The position numbers were made by a program, and so were the translations under genes. Positions 50,097 to 64,000 of a stretch of 64,000 bases of DNA are shown here, piece by piece; position 1 is the first letter of the stretch, and every line of letters begins with the position of its first letter. Where the stretch lies: NCBI RefSeq assembly GCF_947507565.1, contig NC_089188.1, forward strand, positions 2,232,001 through 2,296,000. Direction: 5' to 3'. Source of the stretch: Oscarella lobularis. Its lineage: Eukaryota > Porifera > Homoscleromorpha > Homosclerophorida > Oscarellidae. The notes beneath the pieces were generated by a model that was given only the letters and a program-made list of their open reading frames with translations, did not search any database and had not been told where the DNA came from.

Positions 50097-50985
50097 ATGG
50101 GCCGAGTCATTCGCAGCCAACGTAAAGGAGCGGGATCGATATTCCGCGCGCACACGAAAAAGCGCAAAGGACCGGCACGACTACGCGCAAGCGACTACGC
50201 CGAACGTCGCGGCTATCTCAAAGGCATAGTCAAGGAAATAATCCACGATCCTGGTCGAGGAGCTCCACTCGCACGCGTCGTTTTTCGCGATCCCTATCGC
50301 TACAAGCTCCGAAAGGAGCTCTTTCTCGCCACCGAAGGCATGTACACGGGACAATTCGTCTACTGCGGCAAACGAGGTAAGCGAGCACGTGACGGAGGGG
50401 CCCCTTTTGAGGATCTCCGCGTCCTTTTTTAGCCGCTCTCTCGGTGGGAAACTGTCTCCCAATCGGCACGTTGCCCGAAGGCACTGTAATCTGCTCGGTC
50501 GAAGAAAAAGCGGGCGATCGCGGCAAATTGGCGAAGGCGTCGGGCAATTACGCGACGATCGTCTCGCAGAACCCGGATGCGAAAAAAACGCGCGTTCGCT
50601 TGCCATCGGGCTCGAAAAAAGTCCTCTCGTCGGCGAATCGCGCCATAATCGGCGTCGTCGCCGGCGGAGGTCGAATCGACAAGCCAATGATGAAAGCCGG
50701 ACGCGCCTATCACAAATACAAGGCGAAGCGAAACTGTTGGCCCAAAGTTCGTGGCGTTGCTATGAACGTAAGTTTTTTCGAAGTCACGTGTTCTTAGCGC
50801 GCGTTACCGTTGACTTATTTTAGCCTGTTGAGCATCCTCACGGAGGTGGTAACCATCAGCACATTGGGAAACCGTCGACTGTGAAGCGAAATACACCCGC
50901 CGGTAGGAAAGTCGGTCTGATTGCTGCAAGGAGAACGGGTCGGCTTCGGGGAGGAAAGAAGAGTGGTGCTCATGAGAAGGACTAG
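50097..50985 (+). CDS. RPL8: Large-subunit ribosomal protein uL2
   Basis: Three exons (50097-50376, 50433-50767, 50824-50985) give 258 residues, against 257 in human RPL8. The N-terminus [13 protein letters not shown] is exact for the family. The [13 protein letters not shown] motif holds the histidine used near the peptidyl-transferase centre. The C-terminus [13 protein letters not shown] is also canonical. It is a core structural protein of the 60S subunit. Its stop codon and 3' flank are repeated at 53839-53944. Confidence 0.98.
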
Positions 50986-51075
50986 AACTCCCGTGGTATT
51001 AACATGCTTTTCTGGCGTTTTTGTCGTTTGAGAAAAATAATGAATGAAAATAGTCTTAATATCCGCAGCGTTAAT
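50971..51075. repeat. Boundary duplication C, left copy (RPL8 stop and 3' flank)
   Basis: About 105 bases matching 53839-53944 with scattered substitutions and a few indels. It covers the last RPL8 codons, the stop and the 3' flank. Confidence 0.93.
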
Positions 51076-51180
51076 GGGAAATATAGCCTGCCTCTGCTCG
51101 AGAGACGTTTCCGGTCGTTCTTACATCCGGGCCAGAGTCGTGACTCGTGAACAATTTCCGAAAGCATTCTCGACATTCTC

Positions 51181-53603
51181 ATGGCATTAGCGAGAGATCC
51201 TTTGACGAAAAGCCGCAAGACCCCGGACGCTCCCGACATCCCGGCGGACCTTCGAATTGGCGACGTCGTCTACGATGTCAGCGGATCGAGCTCACTGGCA
51301 AGGAGAGGAATACTGCGTTATCTTGGGCCGATGAAATTCGCCAAGGGAACATGGGCCGGCATAGAGCTGGAATCGCCGGAGGGGAAGAATGACGGCTCTG
51401 TCCAGGGCCACCGGTGCGATGGCGCTATTGGTTCATTTTTTAGCAATTTTTTTTGCAATTTTGTGTTTAGTTATTTCGACTGTAAACCGAATTTTGGGAT
51501 TTTTGTCCTCGCGAAAAAAGTTATGAAGGCCAAATCTCTTACGTCGAAGGTCAGCAGAATACTCAAGACTGTATAATTGTCTGTCAAGTAATCGCCTAGT
51601 CCTCGTGTCCTGACACTCTCTCGCCCGCATGAGGATACGGGCTGGAGAGTCTGGGCACGAGACGAAGTCACGAGACTGGACTGACTGTATTAATTTCTAG
51701 GAGACGAAGGAGAAAGACGACGAAATCGAAAAACATGGGATCTTGGTCAGACACCGATAAATACTGTGTGACTACTTTTGTCTTATAATCGCTTTTTAGT
51801 TGAAGGAGAAGGATGACGAGACGGAACGGATGGTTGAAAAGATGAGGAGGATGAAGAAAGAAGTAATACACTCATAAATAGTACTTTTGTCATATAATCG
51901 CTTTTAGTTGCAGGAGAAGGACGAAGAGGTGAGGAGGATGGATCAAAAGATGAAGAGGATGAAGGAAGACGTAAGACACTCATAAATAGTACTTTTGTCA
52001 TATAATCGCTTTTCAGTTGAAGGAGAAGGATGACGAGACGGAGAAGATGGATGAAAAGATGAGGAGGTTGAAGAAAAACGTAAGACACTTATAAAGAGTA
52101 CTTTTGTCATATAATCGCTTTTTAGGTGCAGGAGAAGGATGAAGAAACGGAGAGAATGGATGATAAGATGAGGAGGATGAAGAAAGACGTAAGACACTCA
52201 TAAATACAGTACTACTTTTGTCATATAATCGCTTTTTAGTTGCAGGAGAAGGATGACGAGATCGAGAGGATTTATGAAGAGATGAAGAGGATGAAGAAAG
52301 ACGTAAGACACTCATAAATACTACTTTCTTTTGTCAAATACCGGTAATCGCTTTTTTAGTTGAAGGAGAAGGATGACGAGACGAAGAGGATGGATGGAGA
52401 GATTAAGAGGATAAAGAAAGACGTAAGACACTCATAAAAAGTACTTTTGTCATATAATCGCTTTTTAGTTGCAGGAGAAGGACAGAAAGTTGGCGATGAA
52501 GGAGGAAGAAGTGAGGAGGATGGAAGAAGAGGTGAGGAGGATGGAAGAAGAGATGGAGGGGATGAGGGAAGATGTAAGACACTCATAAATACTCTAAGAA
52601 TCACTAATTATATTACGTCCATGCTCTCTCCTTAGATGGGGCGCGATGAAGCTGGGGAAGTATCAGTAGCAGAGGTAGGCCAGTTAATAATCACTAATTA
52701 ATTACGTCCATGCTCTCTTCTTAGACGGGGATCGGTGTACAGGGCGCAGTTGGGGGAGGAGACGCTGGAGTCGGAGAAGAGGAAGAAGAGGTAGGCCAGT
52801 TAATAATCACTAAATAATTACGTCCATGCTCTCTTCTTATTAATTACGTCCATGCTCTCTCCTTAGACGGGGATTGGTGTACAGGGCGCAGTTGGGGGAA
52901 GAGACGCTGGAGCCGGAGAAGAGGAAGAAGAGGTAGTCCAGTTAATACTTACTAATGACAATGAGCCAGCCTAGCTCTTGCGTAGGGTAAATATTGTCTT
53001 AGGCCGCGTCGAAGAAGAGCTGTTGCCCCGTCGGCCGTCTCGCCGGCGGCCAAGCAAAGCGGTAAAGATCTTTTGGACTGTTTTCCGTTTTTTGACATAG
53101 TTTACTTCTTCTTAGAATCGGAAGCAAAGAGAATTCTCAATCTACCAATTGGTAAAAAATAATAAAACCTTTTTCATATTTTGACTTTCTTTTGCAGGCG
53201 ATTTCTGGAAAGAGGCCAGAGAGGGTAGGGTTCAGCTAATGAGTAAATATTTACGTCTTTTTCATAACCTGTTTCAAATTTATGTGATTTCACCCTTGCT
53301 TAGATTTAGAAATTTCTTGTTTTTGGCAGGCCTAAAAAGGGAAGGAGCGAGAATTACGACGAGAGACGGCATCCCAAGAAGGACTCTGGCCTACTTTGAA
53401 AGGGCCATAGATACGAAGTAAACATTAACAAAAATTAATTTAGTACGCTAATGTTTAACTTTTACAGATGGGAGAATCGGGAGACGTGCAAGACAACAAC
53501 AGCGCTCCTTGGAATGAGCGCAGGAAAAGAAGGCTTTTATCACATCAAGAATCGTCTTGTGAAAGCCTGGCAGTCAGTACTGACGAAATACATTGAGATA
53601 TAA
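51181..53603 (+). CDS. CAP-Gly domain protein with tandemly repeated coiled-coil exons (insert C)
   Basis: Exon 1 (51181-51413) and exon 2 (from 51471) join to rebuild a CAP-Gly domain: L-G-P-M-K-F-A-K-G-T-W-A-G-I-E-L, G-K-N-D-G-S-V-Q-G, then Y-F-D-C-K-P-N-F-G-I-F-V. The GKNDG motif binds the EEY/F tails of tubulin and EB proteins. Six exons of exactly 63 bases and one of 105 bases follow (51800-52573), each encoding a K/E-rich heptad segment such as L-Q-E-K-D-D-E-I-E-R. Two near-identical 66-base glycine/glutamate exons come next (52725-52790, 52867-52932). The basic C-terminus ends A-W-Q-S-V-L-T-K-Y-I-E-I. Splicing between 53003 and 53330 is one base out of phase in my model. A microtubule-binding role is inferred. 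Confidence 0.75.
51778..52580 (+). repeat. Tandem exon-plus-intron array, about 110-120 bp units
   Basis: Seven head-to-tail units, each with an exon (starts 51800, 51908, 52017, 52126, 52240, 52360, 52469), the donor GTAAGACACTCATAAA and a near-identical intron ending ATAATCGCTTTTTAG. All exons are phase 0-0, so unit number can change without frame loss. Confidence 0.93.
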
Positions 53604-53838
53604 CACAGCCTAAATAACGTGTATGAAGAAGTGTTAATTGAATATATAGAATATGCTCCATTTGCTCAAGGAACTAGACAAGGAGAATCTCATTCGGAGT
53701 ACACCTAATTCATATTCGCACAATTTAATATTAATTAATTAATTAATTAAAATTAATTAATTAATGGATCGTTGACTTGGTCTTCGAGCTTGCACCTCAA
53801 TCCCAAATAGATATTTAATTAAATGTTTAAGTATTGCA
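53604..53838. other. 3' flank of insert C
   Basis: AT-rich, including an (ATTA)n stretch at about 53730-53765. No gene seen. Confidence 0.5.
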
Positions 53839-53944
53839 CATGAGAAGGACTAGAACCCGTGGTATTAATTAAAATGCTTTTCTGGCGTTTTTGTGGTTTG
53901 AGAAAATAATAAATGAACATAGTCTCAATATCCGCAGCGTTAAT
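53839..53944. repeat. Boundary duplication C, right copy (RPL8 3' relic, PHAX 3' flank)
   Basis: Relic of the RPL8 stop and 3' flank that runs directly into the PHAX stop codon. The ancestral RPL8 and PHAX genes were probably convergent, sharing this 3' sequence. Confidence 0.93.
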
Positions 53945-54546
53945 TATTTCTTTTTGTTGTTTGCTTTCAACGCTTTTTCCTTTTGGCGTCGAGTTCTCTC
54001 CTTGCGTTTTACTTTGGCTTCGATTTTTGATTTTCGTTTGTAATCAGCGAAAACTTCAGTCTTTTCTTCCTCCGTCGAGTCAGCAGATGACCTGAACAAA
54101 GCTAGATACGTTCCACCAGGAGTCTTCCTATATAAATAATTAGGATAAATAAAATTTGAATATTAGCGGACGTACTTTCGTTTGCCGTCAGACGTGAAAA
54201 GTCCTCCTCCACTCAGAACACGTCTGGTTTCTTCGTACAGTCTAACGGCTCTCGCAGATCCAATCACATTGACGAGCTTCAATATTAAATCTGAATTTTC
54301 CTGTGAAAAAAAAGTTAAATTAAACCTCCAAGAATCTAAATCATGCAGTACCTCTTCCAAATAATCAGAAATCTGTTGACCAACCAAATCAGGGGGATCT
54401 GATCTAATAATCGAGATTTGTCTAAATCGTTTCGATTTCTTCTCCATTGGCGTTGATTTTTCGCGCATTCGCGCTTCTCTGCTATCTCCGTCACTATCCG
54501 ACTCGCTCGAAAGGTCGGGTAATCGGCTGCGTTCTACTCGTGTCAT
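53944..54546 (-). CDS. PHAX: PHAX-like snRNA export adaptor, short form
   Basis: Three exons (54546-54352, 54300-54176, 54127-53944) join to 167 residues. The core I-G-S-A-R-A-V-R-L-Y-E-E-T, G-G-G-L-F-T-S-D-G-K-R-K and K-T-P-G-G-T-Y-L matches the RNA-binding domain of PHAX. The N-terminus is acidic and serine-rich (S-S-E-S-D-S-D-G-D), suiting phosphorylation. PHAX links capped U snRNA and the cap-binding complex to CRM1 for nuclear export. Vertebrate PHAX has about 390 residues; here the long N-terminal part with the export signal is largely missing or lies in an unseen upstream exon. The basic tail is lysine-rich. Confidence 0.87.
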
Positions 54547-54726
54547 TATCTCTGTCCGGGACCTGTCAGTGGTTTGCTAAACCACAACGTCCCGTCTTCA
54601 TCACATGCCTGACCGTTCTCTTACCTAAACGAGATTTCGCGTGCCGTTTTTCTCGCCACCATCTCGCGAAACTACTTCTATATCATCGAATAGGCCGATC
54701 GAGTGAGAGAGACGACAGACGAAATT
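54547..54726. promoter_or_regulatory. Short divergent promoter, PHAX / MAP4K
   Basis: 180 bases separate two divergent start codons, so regulatory sequence must be shared. No TATA box is seen. Confidence 0.4.
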
Positions 54727-60905
<6,179 letters not shown>

Positions 60906-61604
60906 AGAAGTTCCGCGAAGTGGTTGCTATAGTTTTTGAGCACGTGACTTACACCCTAGTCCCTTCAATTGTTTAACCCCTATAGGATCCTGTTTCGGTT
61001 TGTAGGCCGATACAGAAGAGTCGATCTAGATAACTTATAAAGTATTGCCGTTGTACATATGGCTAAAATGTTAAAAATAACAATCGAAGTTATAGGATAC
61101 ACGGGTTACTAGATAATGATGGCCTTTCGTGAGCCATCATGGGATCCCCGAACACCCCCAGCACATTCTTATTACTCGAATTTTTGTGAAGACTTTTCAT
61201 AATTTGCATCTCACTGCCTAACCAAATGAGTCGGCATGCTTTATTTTCCGCAAAAGCCTACAATTTGGCCTCTAGGCGTGACACAGAGCTATATCTCTCC
61301 TAACCCTAACCTCTGCCCCTTTGGGTGTTCGTGTCACGAGGCCCATTATCAGCTCGCAGTTGGGTTTGCGTGCTGCGAGCTGCGCTCGCAGCACGACAAA
61401 CCTAACGTGCTCCTTTATTGCGTTCCCTTTATGAACGTTACTGATAATCTCATTGCTATGTGCCCGTTATGTTTAGTATTTATCCTCGATGATGTAGCCT
61501 GTATAATATGCCTACTCGTTCCTGAAATGTTTTGAATACAATCCGGGGTTCCTATCTACTGTGACGTCACCTTTTTCGGTACATTTTCTTCCAAATACGG
61601 GACA

Positions 61605-61635
61605 TTATGACATCACAATCAATGTGATGTCATAA
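61605..61635. repeat. Inverted repeat with ATGACATCAC arms
   Basis: Arms 61605-61617 and 61623-61635 are exact reverse complements of 13 bases around a 5-base loop, each with a TGACATCA motif close to a CRE site. A perfect GTGACGTCAC palindrome lies at 61561-61570. Confidence 0.9.
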
Positions 61636-61752
61636 AGGCACCTGTGTGTGTGATTGGCCTTAGAGCGATTGTGACGTGAGCGTGACCGACAGACAGACAG
61701 ACAGACAGACACACACTTTGGTTTTTGGGCGATCACGTTTGAGAGCCCCTCC

Positions 61753-61793
61753 CACCAGGGCGCGCGCGTGCTTCGCCCGCGCGCGCCCTGGTG
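61753..61793. repeat. Perfect GC-rich inverted repeat
   Basis: Sixteen-base arms, CACCAGGGCGCGCGCG and its exact reverse complement, enclose a 9-base loop. Confidence 0.95.
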
Positions 61794-61904
61794 TTCGGGG
61801 AACTAGGGTCAAGTTACTAGGGTCAAGTGCGCACGCGCATTTCTAGTTCTGCGGCTTTGCATCCAGTGTCCCGCCACTACACTGTACACTCGATTCTTTC
61901 GCTA

Positions 61905-64000
61905 TGTCAGACGTAAGATGAACAGATTTAGCCAAAACGCAGTCCCAAGTTCATAATTCATTCTCGTAGGCTCCGATTCTCGAAACAACGGGTAGTCTTC
62001 GCGATCGAATTCGCGCGATGCGCGACGAGTTCTCCAAGGTAAAATCTAACGACAAATCTTGCAGAACGGCATAGGGATAGAAATCGAAAGGCAGCGCTTT
62101 CGTCCTTTCTGTTTTTCCCACGTCTCGATCGCGCTCTCCCAGGGATCGTAGAGAAAACAATGACGCGCGAAATCTTATCCGTGCGCGTGCACACGTCGAG
62201 GCGTGCACTCGCCGTTCTCCCTATTTGCGTATTTTTCGTCAGGTGGCAGACGCCATGGAACTATTTGCCCTAAGCGGCGAAAGGTGCAGAACGAAAGTAC
62301 GCGTGCGGGGGAGGGGCGTTTTATTTGTTACACACGCGCTCACGTGCGTTCTAAAGGAAGCGGAGCAAGTGCGCCCCGCCGAATTGCTGAGCCGATTGAG
62401 TGCATTTAGCAGCAAGAATATAGAGATACTGGTACAATAGAATAAAGGGAACGCGAAAAAAATACATATATATATCGTAGGCAATAGAAATGCAGAAGCA
62501 GGCCAGTGCAAATGGAAAAGACAAACTGGAAAGAGGTTAACATTAAAAATTAGGTCATCTACTTTGCTATTTGGAGTTATTATTATTATGTACCCTTTCT
62601 TCAATGTAGATCTAGCCCTAGGTACTATACTTTCTTCTTCTCTAGATGAAGTGGGTGGGAAATTGATTGATATTGCTGAGAAGATGACATCGCTGAGACA
62701 TGAACTCGTTCCCTTAGTCGATGTCAGTGAGATTAATATTTATATGTATGTATATTCAAATGTGTTCTAGGCAAAAAGTTTAAGGGAAACGAAGCTGCAG
62801 AGAGAACTCAGTGATCTTCGATGTAACGTAGCATTGAGACTTGTAGAAATTACGTTTGTAGAATTTTAATGTTTGCAGATGCGCTTTCAGAAGCGAAACG
62901 GGGTCAGGAAGATTATAGAAAGAGGTTAATTAGCAGAAAAAAAGACTCCCTTTGCTGATGAATACATAGATTTGATACTGCAACTCGTTCTTGTGGCGTT
63001 GCCGAGACAACGATTTCGACTCTGAAGAGTCAGTTGAAGGAGAAAACGGATGAAGTAGGGAAGTGAGTATAGTCAGTGAAGACATCCGTGTCTTTGCTCT
63101 CTATGTTCTTTTCTGAACAGATTGAAGCGTAATGCCAACGTTTGCCTATGGGAAAGGGAGAAAACGCGGCTATTAGACGAAGCAGAAAAGAGGATAAAAC
63201 AGCTGGAAGAAGAGCTGAAAGAAGCAACGGATGCAAATGAAAATTTGCGAAAAATGTACGAGGTAAATAATTCAAAAAATTCTCGTCGCCTCATCCGGTT
63301 ATTGAAATTGATTAAGGACGTCAAAAGTATGCTAAAGAAGGCAAATATGCGAGCCGAATTAAATAGGCAGCACTACCGCGGCAACGATGACGGTTAGCTC
63401 ATTTTAATTATTAATTATTATTTATATTTATATTTTAGAATCCGTTGCTGAATCTGAAAAGCTCAAGCAGGCACTCTATGTACGAGAAAAGGTACACGGC
63501 AATCTTAAGCAGGTATTTATCTATTAATTAATCTTTGGTGTTAGAATGTCGCCGCGGCTCTGAGTACGGCAAAAGAGCTGCAAAAACAGTTCATTGGAAT
63601 ATTGAATGGGTTACAGTTTGACTACAGGCACGCCAAGGAGTCGATTTCCCTGCCTATGCAACGTGCTACTGTTGTTCTAGAGCTCTCAAAGCGACGTTGA
63701 ATCTCGACCCGGATAGCAGAGAAATGTCCGAAGCGGTGCGATATCAGGAAATGCTTGAACTCCTGCGAGAATCGTGTGCAAGCGGTACGCTAAACAGCGT
63801 TCGCGCCAGTCTACCTGAGCACTACATTGGAGTGCAATCAGTACGTTTTTTCAATAGTAAAGACATTTTTATTAGAAATTATGCGTACCAGGATGTAAAG
63901 GCTTTTTCTCCTGAGGTGTTGAAGCTATCTGATCAAATGAGGTGGGGGAGTGCTGCACTTTCGCTTTCTTTTTTTTCGAATGTGAGATCTCTTTGTTCTA
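61905..64000 (+). CDS. Coiled-coil protein, 3' end outside window
   Basis: A three-codon first exon (M-S-D, 61905-61913) is followed by exons with acceptors near 61970, 62243, 62357, 62487 and onward to the right edge. The product is almost wholly alpha-helical and charged, with heptads such as L-E-E-E-L-K-E-A-T-D-A-N-E-N-L-R-K around 63200. Near the visible end, A-L-K-A-T-L-N-L-D-P-D-S-R-E-M-S-E-A and P-E-H-Y-I-G-V-Q look like a globular helical part. I do not recognise the family; a cytoskeletal or centrosomal role would fit but is not shown. Confidence 0.7.

Larger units (their letters stand above)
60906..61904. other. 1-kb intergenic region with several hairpins
   Basis: No gene recognised. 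It holds three inverted repeats (61362-61403, 61605-61635, 61753-61793), a (GACA)n microsatellite at about 61684-61712 and a direct repeat ACTAGGGTCAAGT near 61803-61828. The last lies just before the next gene's promoter. Confidence 0.7.

Overview
The window is nuclear DNA from a compact animal genome. Genes are split by very short GT-AG introns (mostly about 45-70 bases), neighbours lie tens to a few hundred bases apart, and the content is plainly metazoan (p53 family, JIP3/4 scaffold, erlin, NELF-C/D, Misshapen-type MAP4K, rhodopsin-class GPCR). This suits an early-branching animal, perhaps a sponge such as a homoscleromorph; the species is my inference, not read from the DNA. No prokaryotic features, rRNA, tRNA or CRISPR were seen.

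Layout, left to right. 1-3759: two tandem multi-pass membrane receptors resembling gustatory-receptor-like proteins (+). 4038-7119: PP6 regulatory subunit with a SAPS domain (-). 7519-8349: EBPL (+). 8487-10961: NELF-C/D (+). 11041-11255: two related foldback repeats. 11376-15545: JIP3/JIP4 (-). 15461-18122: a duplicated gene boundary enclosing a 1.8 kb insert. 17875-38346: midasin, MDN1 (-), about 20 kb, with six visible Walker A sites and a C-terminal MIDAS domain. 38409-38942: TSSC4 (-). 39040-40029: erlin (-). 40344-42033: class A GPCR (+). 42234-44090 and 46294-48111: two MFS transporters of oxalate/formate-antiporter type (-), separated by an AT-hook gene (44456-46194, +). 48345-49807: a p53-family gene (+). 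50097-50985: RPL8 (+). 51181-53603: CAP-Gly gene with a tandem exon array (+). 53944-54546: PHAX (-). 54727-60905: MAP4K4/TNIK/MINK kinase (+). 61905-end: a coiled-coil gene running off the window (+).

The most unusual signal is structural. Three separate gene boundaries (JIP/MDN1, MFS/MFS, RPL8/PHAX) each hold a 1.8-2.8 kb insert carrying its own gene or ORF, and each insert is bracketed by direct copies of the boundary itself (about 410, 170-190 and 105 bp). Both original neighbours therefore keep an intact end while a relic of the other lies across the insert. Three examples in 64 kb suggest a recurring insertion-with-flank-duplication process, or a recurring assembly artefact; that must be separated first.

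Functionally the genes are mostly housekeeping: transcription pausing (NELF-C/D), snRNA export (PHAX), U5 snRNP assembly (TSSC4), ribosome production (MDN1, RPL8), ER sterol and protein quality control (EBPL, erlin), and kinase signalling (PP6R, JIP, MAP4K). Membrane receptors, transporters and the insert genes are the variable part.
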